The notes under the pieces are model-generated. The model saw only the letters and a list, made by a program, of their open reading frames with translations. It ran no database searches and was not told the origin of the DNA. 64,000 nucleotides of DNA from JAJVID01 sp035714085 (GTDB taxonomy: Bacteria; Acidobacteriota; Blastocatellia; RBC074): positions 9,616 to 73,615 of the forward strand of contig DASTMP010000084.1 of assembly GCA_035714085.1 (NCBI GenBank). The letters are read 5' to 3'. Made by a program: the position numbers and the translations under genes. Shown piece after piece: positions 38,521-47,405 of this stretch (position 1 is the stretch's first letter; the number at the start of each line of letters is the position of its first letter).

Positions 38521-38622
38521 AGGGTTGCGAATCCCCATCTTCAGGCGGCAGGACGCTTATATAATTTATATGGTCGGCGTCCAAAAATTGCCGTATGAAG
38601 GCCGGAATCCGCAACCCTTTTT
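38521..38622 (+). terminator. Long nested stem ending in a T-run after the secretion operon
   Basis: AGGGTTGCG (38521) pairs with CGCAACCCT (to 38618), and inside it CTTCA/TGAAG, CGGCA/TGCCG and GGACGC/GCGTCC pair in order, capped by ATATAA-T-TTATAT. TTTTT follows at 38618-38622. The order of nested complementary blocks supports one bulged stem of about 30 bp. Best reading: intrinsic terminator of the operon; a structured RNA is an alternative. Confidence 0.6.
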
Positions 38623-38825
38623 CAGATGGCGCTAAAAAAATAATCTTTACGAATAAAAACTCATCTGAGGTTTCGCTCGTAACGAATAGACATATTGATA
38701 TTTAGTCAGTAAACTGCCAAATCGCTCATCTGTTCTTCTAATTTTGCTGAGTATTTGGCAACATCCATTGGCGGGCTTGATCGCGTACTTTATGCTATGA
38801 ATGCTATTCTTATTATGAAGTGGTT

Positions 38826-39644
38826 ATGACGTGGGATGAGGTAAAAGAACTGGCTCCGCTTTATGTAATCGGGGCGCTCGATGAGAAAACGGCGCGCGAC
38901 CTTGAAGCGTCGTTGCATAACGCCGCTCCCGAACAGCAGCGCGTTGTCGCCCGGTGGCGCGACGTGGCCGCTTTGTTGCCTCAAGCCTTGCCGCTTCAAA
39001 CCCCGCCGGATTACCTTAAAGAGCGATTGCTCAATCGCGTCGCCGAGGAAGCTCAGGAAACTCCGATCGAGATCGCCGTCGCAGAATCGACTTTGGAAAT
39101 GACGGCTGAGCGGGCCGAGAGGAATGTCTTGCCGTTCGTCCAACCTCGCCGCGTCGAATCGAGGACCGCGCGCTGGCTGTTGATCGCCGCCACTGCGCTG
39201 CTGGCCCTCACCTCCGCCTATCTGTTCAAACAGAACGCCAATCTCGTGCGCGAACGCGACGATCTCTCGGAAGAACTGTCCGGGTGGAGGCGACAGGTTG
39301 ACGACATCGTCTCTCCCAAGACCAAGGTCATAGCTATGGCCGGCGTCGAAACTCCGCAGGCGAACGCCAAGGTCATCTGGGACACGAAGGCGCAGCAGTG
39401 GGACATCTACATTTTCGATCTGCCAGCGCCGCCTTCCGACAAGGACTATCAACTCTGGTACGTGACGGCGAATGCGAAGATCAGCGCCGCCGTCTTTCGC
39501 ACCGACGAGCAGGGGCGGACTGTTTTGAAATTGACGCTGCCTCCTGACGCGCTGGCCGGCCTGGCCGCCACTGCGGTGACTCTCGAACCGCGAGGAGGCT
39601 CTCCTCAACCCACCAGCAAGTTCTACCTCAAAGCCAGCATCTAG
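38826..39644 (+). CDS. Anti-sigma factor, RskA-like
   Basis: 272 residues. The N-terminal zinc-less anti-sigma region (TWDEVKELAPLYVIGALDE ... RVVARWRDVAALLPQALP) is followed by one membrane helix (ARWLLIAATALLALTSAYLF), a short coiled coil and a periplasmic RskA_C domain (DIYIFDLPAPPSDKDYQLWY, LAATAVTLEPRGGS). Membrane-bound inhibitor of an ECF (SigK-like) sigma factor, but no sigma factor gene is adjacent. It ends 3 nt before mtnA. ATG 38826 is picked over a GTG two codons earlier; the RBS is weak. Confidence 0.85.
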   Translation: MTWDEVKELAPLYVIGALDEKTARDLEASLHNAAPEQQRVVARWRDVAALLPQALPLQTPPDYLKERLLNRVAEEAQETPIEIAVAESTLEMTAERAERNVLPFVQPRRVESRTARWLLIAATALLALTSAYLFKQNANLVRERDDLSEELSGWRRQVDDIVSPKTKVIAMAGVETPQANAKVIWDTKAQQWDIYIFDLPAPPSDKDYQLWYVTANAKISAAVFRTDEQGRTVLKLTLPPDALAGLAATAVTLEPRGGSPQPTSKFYLKASI

Positions 39645-39647
39645 ATT

Positions 39648-40688
<1,041 letters not shown>

Positions 40689-40740
40689 AATTTTATGGCT
40701 GCCTATAAACATTTCCGGTATTCATCAGGGTAGAATTAGA

Positions 40741-40770
40741 ATCAACCACGAAGGAACGAAGAGCGCGAAG
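40741..40770. repeat. Solo arm of the ATCAACCACGAAG repeat family
   Basis: These 30 bases match 45372-45401 at 28 positions, the left arm of the hairpin before the GMC gene. Here no full right arm follows, only CGTGGT at 40776. Confidence 0.7.
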
Positions 40771-40813
40771 AAGAACGTGGTAAAAGCGGCCAAGGTTTGA
40801 TCGATCAGGTCTT

Positions 40814-41180
40814 TCATGACAGTTCATCAACTAGCGCCTTGGCGTCCTTTAAATCCGCTGTGTCGAAGCCTTCGGTGAACCACTCGTAGACCGGCGAGAT
40901 CGATTTTCGCGCTTCTGATCACCTGACTTGGCGCAGGCGCAATCGCGCCAGGCTCGTCGCGGCGCGCAATTCCCATGATTTCGCCTCTTGCTGTCGGGCT
41001 ATCTCGATGGCGCGGTGAAGGCAATCCTCGATCCTCGATCCTCAGCAGCAGTTCCCCTTTGAGTCGATACATCTCCGCCTCGGCGAAGCGCTCGTTACTG
41101 CGGGCGACGGCGGCCAAAGCCTCGTCAAACAGTGACAGAGCCTTTTCGATCTTCCCGGACTCTCCGTGCTTCCGCTAGCT
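40814..41180 (-). pseudogene. Decayed C-terminal remnant of a TPR/ATPase regulator (predicted-ATPase or adenylate-cyclase type)
   Basis: On the minus strand, in order: GKIEKALSLFDEALAAVARS, FAEAEMYRLKGELLLR; then, after a frameshift at a GATCCTC triplication (41027-41042), RAIEIARQQEAKSWELRAAT and SLARLRLRQV; then in another frame SPVYEWFTEGFDTADLKDAK to a TGA at 40814. The order matches the TPR tail of long regulators with an AAA ATPase. At least two frameshifts. No intact 5' part was found, so the gene is broken. Confidence 0.7.
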
Positions 41181-41286
41181 CGCGCGTGGGCTGGTAATCC
41201 CTGCGCAGCAGACGCAAAGTCGCTGCGGATCGCTTCCGACCCCCGATCAGCGTGGCATTTTCGGAATTCAGAAAATCACACGCTAC

Positions 41287-41349
41287 GTAGTGACGGAAGC
41301 GACGATTCTAGTCGTGACGAGCGTGACGACGCGTAACGATCGTCACTAC
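41287..41349. repeat. Weak inverted repeat (GTAGTGACG / CGTCACTAC)
   Basis: Nine-bp perfect tips at 41287-41295 and 41341-41349, with further GTGACG/CGTCAC units between them. Lies 77 bp before the flavoprotein gene. Confidence 0.5.
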
Positions 41350-41426
41350 ATGGCTGTTGTCTTCCATCACTACATCGACGGCGATGCGCCGGACGGCGTC
41401 GCTTTCGGCAACGACAAAGGAGCAAG

Positions 41427-42908
41427 ATGAATAACACGTCGAGCCAATCCGGCGCCAATAACGGCCGCCACGCGGTGGTCATTGGCGGCAGCATGGCGGG
41501 ACTGCTCGCCGCGCGGGTTCTATCCGATCATTTTGATCAAGTGACGGTCATCGAACGTGACCGGTATCCATTGACCCCCGCGCCGCGGCCTGGAGTTCCG
41601 CAATCGCGTCACCTGCATGCCCTGCTGGCTCGGGGTTTGAAGATCCTTGGAAAGATGTTTCCGGGACTGAGCGACGAATTGATTGCGGAAGGCGCTGTCG
41701 AAATAGAGGTCGGCTCGGACCTGGCCTGGCTCAGCCCGGCAGGGTGGGGCATCAATGTCAACTTCGGCATCGGGGCGCTCTCATTCAGCCGCGACTTGCT
41801 CGATTGGGTGGTGCGCCGCCGCATGTCGACCGTTCCCAACGTGCGGCTGCTTGAAGACAGCGAGGTGAAGAAGTTGGTTAGGAATGAATGTGGCGACGCC
41901 ATTTCCGGCGTCTCATTCGGGCGCCGCAATCAGACGAATGAAGCGAACGGCGACGATGAGTTCCTGGCCTCCGATCTGGTGGTGGACGCGGGCGGGCGCG
42001 CTTCAAGGCTGCCGCAATGGCTCTCGGCCATCGGATATGAACCTCCGGTTGAAACTGTGGTCAACGCGCACCTGGGCTACGCCAGCCGCCTTTACAAAAT
42101 CCCCGCCGGCTTCGACGCCCGCTGGAAGGGCATCATCGTGCAGGCCGCGCCGCCTGCGCATATCCGCGGGGGACTTATTTTCCCCATCGAAGATAATCGC
42201 TGGATAGTCACGCTGATCGGCGGAGACCGCGACTATGCGCCGGTGGACGAAGAAAACTTCCTGGCGTTCGCGCGCAGCCTGCGCAGCCCCCTGATCTATG
42301 AAGCGATCAGAGGCGCGGAGCCTCTCACGCCGATCAGCGGCTATCGCGCGACTGAAAACCGGCGGCGCCATTACGAACAGTTGAAGCGCTGGCCTGAAGC
42401 GTTGATCGTCATTGGGGATGGCGCGTGCGCGTTCAATCCGGTGTACGGTCAGGGAATGACCACAGCCGCGATTGGCGCGGAGTGGCTGGCCAAATGCTTG
42501 CGCGAACAATGTGACCGAAGCGATGGAAAATCGGGCGGACTGGCGCGGCGTTTTCAGCGTGGATTGGCCAGTCTCAACGCTGATCCGTGGACGCTCTCTA
42601 GTAGCGCGGATTATCGCTACCGTGACGCCGAGGGCAGGGCGCCGAATCGAATGACTCGCTTCATCCATCGTTATGTGGATCAGGTGCTGGCGCTCAGCAC
42701 GCGCGACGCCGAAGTCCGCAAACGCTTCCTCGAAGTGCAGGGCATGCTCAAACAGTCATCCGAGCTGTTTAAGCCCGGCGTCGTCGCACGCGTGATTTGG
42801 GGTGTGATGAGCGATGTTTTCCGGCAGGCGGAGGATGAGGACCGGAAGATGGCGGGGATCGAAGCGCCTCCCCCTTTGGGGAAACGGACATCGCCTTCCA
42901 AGTCTTGA
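41427..42908 (+). CDS. FAD-dependent oxidoreductase / monooxygenase-like flavoprotein
   Basis: 493 residues. Rossmann FAD motif HAVVIGGSMAGLLAARVL at ~16-33, the FAD ribose Glu in VTVIERDRYP, DLVVDAGGRASRLPQWL (DG-type motif) and VIGDGACAFNPVYGQGMTTA (GD motif), as in group A hydroxylases and geranylgeranyl reductase-like proteins. RBS AAGGAG 6 nt before ATG 41427. Substrate unknown; isolated gene next to a broken regulator gene. Confidence 0.8.
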   Translation: MNNTSSQSGANNGRHAVVIGGSMAGLLAARVLSDHFDQVTVIERDRYPLTPAPRPGVPQSRHLHALLARGLKILGKMFPGLSDELIAEGAVEIEVGSDLAWLSPAGWGINVNFGIGALSFSRDLLDWVVRRRMSTVPNVRLLEDSEVKKLVRNECGDAISGVSFGRRNQTNEANGDDEFLASDLVVDAGGRASRLPQWLSAIGYEPPVETVVNAHLGYASRLYKIPAGFDARWKGIIVQAAPPAHIRGGLIFPIEDNRWIVTLIGGDRDYAPVDEENFLAFARSLRSPLIYEAIRGAEPLTPISGYRATENRRRHYEQLKRWPEALIVIGDGACAFNPVYGQGMTTAAIGAEWLAKCLREQCDRSDGKSGGLARRFQRGLASLNADPWTLSSSADYRYRDAEGRAPNRMTRFIHRYVDQVLALSTRDAEVRKRFLEVQGMLKQSSELFKPGVVARVIWGVMSDVFRQAEDEDRKMAGIEAPPPLGKRTSPSKS

Positions 42909-43100
42909 AGTGATCCTACTGATTGAACAGAGGCCCTGAAAAGCAGGTCTTTGCTGGTCGGCGCCTGGAAGCGCAAGCCGATGTGATTATCCCGGCGGCG
43001 CATAAGTCAGGGAAACCGAGAGGCGCAGATTTAAACTTGCTCGGTAGCTGAATGCAATCAACGATTTGAAATTATGCGGGCTTCAAAATAATCTGATGGT

Positions 43101-45167
43101 TCAAGGCGCTGAGAACTGGCGCTTAAACTCTTCGTGACGGCGGCGCGCGAGCTCCATCAACCCGGCGAATTCGGCCTCTCCGCGCAGGTTATCGAGCAGC
43201 GGGTCGTTCGTGAAGTACGGATAGCAGAAGAAGCCGCCTTCGATCGAGCGCCGCAGCAGGCGCAGCGCGGTCGGCCGGTCGTTGAGCGCGGCGAAGGCTT
43301 GCGCGATTTTGTAGACGCCCTCGGCGTCGGCCACGCCGCTCTTGATGATCTGCCCTTCGACTCCCTTCAACTGTTTGAGTCCCAACTCCGGCTGGCCGGC
43401 CAACCCATGGCTCATAGCTTTGCCGATCCGCGCCTGCATCAACTTATTGTCCAATCGGTAAGCTTGATCGAAATATGCGGCGGCCTCTTTCCATTGCTTC
43501 AGATAGTAGTGGCCAAGGCCGCGATAGAAGATGACGAAGGCGAAGTCTTCGCGCGCCGGCAGGATTTGTATAAATTTCTCGTACTGGCCGTCGTAGAGGT
43601 AGCCGTTGAAGACCGCGTTATCGGCCTTGATGGCGCCGTCAATCTGGCGTGAGCGCTCGCCCTCGCTGATCGATTCCCGGAGCAATCCGCCGAAGCGGTA
43701 GGCGTAAGCCAGATTCCAATGAGCCTGCGCCAGGTTCGGGTTGGTTCCGATTACGCCGCGCAGGAGTGGTATGGCCTCCTCGACATACCCGGTGTCGGTG
43801 AGGAGGTTGGCTTTGAAAATGCGCGCTTCGATTTGCGACGGGTCGAGTTCCAGAGCGCGGTCGTAGGCTTGCCGCGCCTTGTCGTAATACTCCCGGCCTT
43901 CGAAATAGATCGAAGCCAAGGTGGTGTCGACTGCGCCGAGGTAGGCCCACGAGGGGGCGTAGGTCGGATCCAGACCGACCGATTTCTCGAACATCTCGCC
44001 GGCCGTCGTCAGATCGTCTCTTTGATAGAGGTCCACGCCGTGAAGATGATACTCGTAGGCCTGCAGATTGCTCGCCTCGCCGCGTTGCAGTCGGGCGGAT
44101 TCGGCGGGCGTGAGCGAGACGCTCATTCGCCGGACCACTGCTTGCGCCACCCGGTCCTGTATCGTCACCACCTTATCGTATTTCAGGTTGAGCGGTTCGC
44201 TCCACAGGGCCTGGTGGGCGGCCACATCAATCAGTTGCAGGTTGATGCGCAATTCGTCGCCCTCTTTGACGTATGCGCCGGTCAGCAAAATGTCCACTTT
44301 CAATTCATTCGCGACCTGCGCAGGGTCTATCTCCTGGTCGGCGTATTTTCGGACGTAGACCGAGGGGCGCACGATGAGCGCGCTGATGTAGTTGAGTTTG
44401 ACGATCACCTCATCGGCCAGCGCGCGGCTCAGGAAATCGGCGCTCTTATCCGGCCCCAGGTTGCGGAAGGGCAGCACCGCCAGCCGCACCTTGCCTTCGG
44501 GCCGCGACGGCGATCTGGAGCGGAAAAGAAGATAGGCTCCGCCGGCGGCGACGACAATCAGCGCAATGACCGCCCAAACCACGCCGCGCTTTCGGCGCCC
44601 GGCGGCGGCCATCGGGGAAGGCTTTGCGCCATTTGAAGCGGACGGAAAATCAGCGCCGCGAGCGGTAGCGAGCGTGTCTTGATCGGCAGACCCGCTCGCT
44701 ACCGCTCGCGGTACCGATTCAGTGATCACCGGGCGGGCGGGCGGCGTCGATTCGATCGCTTCACTCGCGCGCCGCCCGTATTCGCCCGCCAGTTCGGCGC
44801 CGGAGGGCGTCACGGCTAACTCGCCCCGTCGCTCTTCTGCGCACAACCGCACTTCGCCGGTGAAGCGGTAACCGCGTTTCGGCACGGTCTCGATGTAGGG
44901 CCTGCCATTCGGTTGTTCGCCCAGCGCGCGGCGCAGCATCGAGACGTTCTGCGCCAGATTGCTCTCTTCGACAAAGCTGTCGGGCCAGAGACGCTTGATC
45001 ATCTCGTCTTTGGTCAGCAGCAGATTGTTGTTCTCGACGAAGAGCAGAAGCGTATCGAAGACTTTGGGCGTGAGCGGCATGACCTGTTCCTCGCGTAGCA
45101 GTTGGCGCTCAGAGGGGTTCAGGCGGAAGGGGCCGAATTCATAGCAGTGTCGTGGGGACTTCATCAT
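43101..45167 (-). CDS. CadC/OmpR-type winged-helix regulator with membrane helix and TPR domain
   Basis: About 688 residues. The N-terminal trans_reg_C winged helix at ~5-105 (YEFGPFRLNPSERQLLREE, ETVPKRGYRFTGEV) is followed by a linker, one membrane helix (VVWAVIALIVVAAGGAYLLF ~ 200), a FlgO-like periplasmic domain (VRLAVLPFRNLGPDKSADFL) and TPR repeats to the end. It probably senses a periplasmic signal and binds DNA directly. Upstream TTG 45179 is rejected in favour of ATG 45167. The linker contains an in-frame hairpin element (44656-44711). It is divergent from the GMC gene, a possible target. Confidence 0.87.
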   Translation of the reverse strand: MMKSPRHCYEFGPFRLNPSERQLLREEQVMPLTPKVFDTLLLFVENNNLLLTKDEMIKRLWPDSFVEESNLAQNVSMLRRALGEQPNGRPYIETVPKRGYRFTGEVRLCAEERRGELAVTPSGAELAGEYGRRASEAIESTPPARPVITESVPRAVASGSADQDTLATARGADFPSASNGAKPSPMAAAGRRKRGVVWAVIALIVVAAGGAYLLFRSRSPSRPEGKVRLAVLPFRNLGPDKSADFLSRALADEVIVKLNYISALIVRPSVYVRKYADQEIDPAQVANELKVDILLTGAYVKEGDELRINLQLIDVAAHQALWSEPLNLKYDKVVTIQDRVAQAVVRRMSVSLTPAESARLQRGEASNLQAYEYHLHGVDLYQRDDLTTAGEMFEKSVGLDPTYAPSWAYLGAVDTTLASIYFEGREYYDKARQAYDRALELDPSQIEARIFKANLLTDTGYVEEAIPLLRGVIGTNPNLAQAHWNLAYAYRFGGLLRESISEGERSRQIDGAIKADNAVFNGYLYDGQYEKFIQILPAREDFAFVIFYRGLGHYYLKQWKEAAAYFDQAYRLDNKLMQARIGKAMSHGLAGQPELGLKQLKGVEGQIIKSGVADAEGVYKIAQAFAALNDRPTALRLLRRSIEGGFFCYPYFTNDPLLDNLRGEAEFAGLMELARRRHEEFKRQFSAP
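44656..44711. repeat. Perfect 19-bp-arm inverted repeat inside the regulator gene
   Basis: CCGCGAGCGGTAGCGAGCG at 44656-44674 and its exact reverse complement at 44693-44711, 18-nt loop. It encodes part of the flexible linker (PRAVASGS...LATARGADF) in frame. Confidence 0.9.
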
Positions 45168-45338
45168 TGACGCTATCAAAAGCCTGCGCGCAAAATGTTT
45201 CGGCGCGTCGCTGATCTCCCGCGCCCCTTCCGGCTATGATGATCGCAAATCCGTATTCGGGCAGCCGCAAGGCCCGGTCATTTTAACTTATGGCTGCAAT
45301 TTCAGCCAAAGAATCTTTTTCGCATTGAGGAGTCGTTC

Positions 45339-45494
45339 ATGTCGCGTCGCGACGCCTGGAAAAGGATGAAAATCAACCACGAAGAAACGAAGAGCACGAA
45401 GACTTTCTTCTGTTCTTTCTTCGTTTTCTTCGTTTCTTCGTGGTTATTTTCCGCAGGAGCTTTCATGTCGCGCTGCGACGCTCTGAAACAATGA
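45339..45494 (+). CDS. Candidate small ORF (51 aa) reading through a hairpin
   Basis: ATG 45339 has AGGAG 8 nt upstream (45328-45333). It reads MSRRDAWKRMKINHEE, a hydrophobic stretch (TFFCSFFVFFVSSWLF), then MSRCDALKQ and TGA. The hydrophobic part is encoded by the hairpin right arm, so it may be an accident of the repeat. Possible leader peptide of the GMC gene; weak support. Confidence 0.3.
   Translation: MSRRDAWKRMKINHEETKSTKTFFCSFFVFFVSSWLFSAGAFMSRCDALKQ
45369..45450. repeat. Hairpin of the ATCAACCACGAAG family
   Basis: Left arm 45369-45402 (AAAATCAACCACGAAGAAAC) pairs with 45415-45450 (ends CTTCGTGGTTATTTT). The left arm recurs alone at 40741. Confidence 0.8.
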
Positions 45495-45578
45495 AAAATA
45501 GACAGGGTTTACAGGCTTCCCCATGATTTTGCGCACTGAGTTGAATCCTGGGAAATCCTGTAAATCCTGTCTATTTTC
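45493..45578. repeat. Hairpin of CAGGATTT-like units directly before the GMC gene
   Basis: Left arm 45493-45522 (GAAAAATAGACAGGGTTTAC) pairs with 45549-45578 (AAATCCTGTCTATTTTC). It ends just before the GMC RBS (AGGAG at 45581). Confidence 0.8.
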
Positions 45579-45590
45579 GTAGGAGAGACT

Positions 45591-47180
45591 ATGATTCATC
45601 CAAATGTTCTGATCCCCGATTACGTCATCATCGGCGCCGGCTCGGCCGGCTGCGCGCTCGCAAACCGGCTGAGTGAGGACTCGAACGTCAAAGTTCTGTT
45701 GCTCGAAGCCGGAGGCCCCGACAAGATGCGGGAGATACAAATACCAGCCGCATTCCCGAAGCTCTTCAAGACCGAATGCGACTGGGCTTACGAAACTGAA
45801 GAACTCGAACACATGAACCGGCGCCGGATGTTCTGGCCGCGCGGCCGTGTGCTCGGCGGGTCGAGTTCGATCAACGCCATGGTCTACAGCCGCGCAAATC
45901 GCGGCGACCACGACCGCTGGCGTGAGCTCGGCGTCAAGGGCTGGGGCTACGACGACATCCTGCCGTATTACAAGAAATCCGAAAACAACGAACGCGGGGC
46001 GAACGGGTTTCATGGCGTGGGCGGCGAATTGAACGTCGCCGACCTGCGCTGCGTCAATCCGCTGACCCACCGCTTCATCGAGGCCGCGCAAGCCGCCGGA
46101 TTGAAATACAACGAAGACCTCAACGGCGCGTCGCAGGAAGGCGTGGGCTATCTTCAAGTCACTCAGAAAAAAGGCAAACGCCATAGCGCGGCCGCAGCGT
46201 TTCTCAAACCGGTCCTGTCCCGCCCGAATCTGACGGTCAAGACCGGCTCGCACGTCACGCGATTGCTCTTCGAAAGAGGCAAGGCCGTCGGCGTCGAGTT
46301 CGCGCAAGACGGCCGAAACGAGCGGGCGCGCGTCAATCGTGAAGTCATTCTGTCAGGCGGAGCGATCAATTCGCCGCAGACGTTGATGCTCTCAGGTCTA
46401 GGCCCCGCCGATCATTTGCGCTCGCTGGGCGTCCCCGTCGTCGCAGACCTGCCCGGCGTCGGCCAGAACCTGCTGGACCATCTGTTGATCGGAGTAGAAT
46501 ACGAATGCCGCGAACCGATAGGTCTGCACAAAGCCGACAACGTCAAAAACATTCTCAACTTCCTGATCTTCAAAAAAGGGCCGCTCACGTCGAGCGTGGG
46601 AGAAGCCGCCGCCTTCCTCAAAACCGACCTGTACAAAGTCGCGCCGGACATCGAGTTGATCTTCGCGCCGGTCTTTTACATGGACAACGGGTTCAAGAAC
46701 CCCGACCTGCATGGCTTCTCGATCGGCGTCGCGTTGCAGAAGCCCGAGAGTAAGGGACACGTCAAACTGAAATCGAAGGACCCGTTTGTCGCGCCCGCGA
46801 TTCAACCCAATTACCTGGCTTCGGAGGCCGATCTGGCCGCTTGCGTCGAGGGCGTCAAACTCGCGCGCGAGATTCTCGGCTCGAAGAGTTTTGACCGGTT
46901 TCGCGGCAAAGAGTGGTGGCCGGGCGAGGCCGCGAAGACCGACGATGATTTCGCCGAGCACATCCGCCAGACCGCCGAGACAATTTATCACCCGGTCGGG
47001 ACGCTCAGGATGGGCAATGACGCGATGGCGGTGGTTGATGACCATTTGCGCGTGCGCGGTGTCGAAGGATTGCGCGTCGTTGACGCCTCGGTCATCCCGT
47101 TCCAAATCACAGGCCATACGAACGCGCCGACGATTGCGATCGCGGAGAAGGCGGCGGATCTAATCAGAAAGGGGCAATGA
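45591..47180 (+). CDS. GMC-family FAD oxidoreductase (choline/alcohol dehydrogenase-like)
   Basis: 529 residues. FAD motif YVIIGAGSAGCALANRLSED at the N-terminus, GMC signature 1 PRGRVLGGSSSINAMVYSR, signature 2 near GGAINSPQTLMLSGLGP, and the catalytic His region YHPVGTLRMG ... TGHTNAPTIAIAEKA. Closest by eye to BetA/alkan-1-ol dehydrogenase-like enzymes. RBS TAGGAGAG. Oxidises an alcohol; substrate unknown. Preceded by two hairpins and divergent from the CadC-type regulator. Confidence 0.9.
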   Translation: MIHPNVLIPDYVIIGAGSAGCALANRLSEDSNVKVLLLEAGGPDKMREIQIPAAFPKLFKTECDWAYETEELEHMNRRRMFWPRGRVLGGSSSINAMVYSRANRGDHDRWRELGVKGWGYDDILPYYKKSENNERGANGFHGVGGELNVADLRCVNPLTHRFIEAAQAAGLKYNEDLNGASQEGVGYLQVTQKKGKRHSAAAAFLKPVLSRPNLTVKTGSHVTRLLFERGKAVGVEFAQDGRNERARVNREVILSGGAINSPQTLMLSGLGPADHLRSLGVPVVADLPGVGQNLLDHLLIGVEYECREPIGLHKADNVKNILNFLIFKKGPLTSSVGEAAAFLKTDLYKVAPDIELIFAPVFYMDNGFKNPDLHGFSIGVALQKPESKGHVKLKSKDPFVAPAIQPNYLASEADLAACVEGVKLAREILGSKSFDRFRGKEWWPGEAAKTDDDFAEHIRQTAETIYHPVGTLRMGNDAMAVVDDHLRVRGVEGLRVVDASVIPFQITGHTNAPTIAIAEKAADLIRKGQ

Positions 47181-47214
47181 GCGCGGCTAAGTTCGCTGTC
47201 TCAGCCGGCCATAA

Positions 47215-47228
47215 TATAGCCGGCTATA
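47215..47228. terminator. Palindrome TATAGCCGGCTATA after the GMC gene
   Basis: A perfect 14-bp palindrome 35 nt beyond the GMC stop. It may end transcription or bind a dimeric protein; no T-run follows. Confidence 0.35.
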
Positions 47229-47251
47229 ACAAAGGGCGACGCGGTCAATTC

Positions 47252-47280
47252 TTGACACCGCCGCCATCGCCGCCTACCAT
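47252..47280 (+). promoter_or_regulatory. Sigma-70-like promoter of the asd operon
   Basis: TTGACA at 47252-47257, a 17-nt spacer, and TACCAT at 47275-47280 (4 of 6 consensus). Transcript start would be near 47287, giving a ~120-nt leader. Confidence 0.45.
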
Positions 47281-47311
47281 TCCCATTCGTTCATAATGAG
47301 TTCATATCTCG

Positions 47312-47339
47312 GCCCTGCGAACATTGCGGTTCGCAGGGC
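47312..47339 (+). promoter_or_regulatory. Leader hairpin of asd
   Basis: GCCCTGCGAAC and GTTCGCAGGGC form an 11-bp perfect stem with loop ATTGCG between the predicted promoter and the asd start. It lacks a T-run, so classical attenuation is not shown. Confidence 0.45.
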
Positions 47340-47405
47340 TTCTGCTATTAAAGCGTTTGCGCTCAGAACGAAAATCCCGGCGAATCATATGAAGGCGGTA
47401 GGAAA

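Larger units (their letters stand above)
45327..45497. repeat. Imperfect direct repeats flanking a hairpin upstream of the GMC gene
   Basis: Copy 1 at 45327-45372 and copy 2 at 45453-45497 share AGGAG, TTCATGTCGCG, GCGACGC and TGAAAA in order. Each copy has an SD plus ATG. The hairpin 45369-45450 lies exactly between them, and a second hairpin follows copy 2. Confidence 0.7.

Noticed and set aside
38521..38618. tRNA-like GGGTTGCGAATCCCC segment
   Set aside because: Lacks the TTC of a T arm, and the rest does not form a cloverleaf; it fits a long stem instead.
47287..47405. Lysine riboswitch before asd
   Set aside because: The leader is too short and shows only one simple hairpin.
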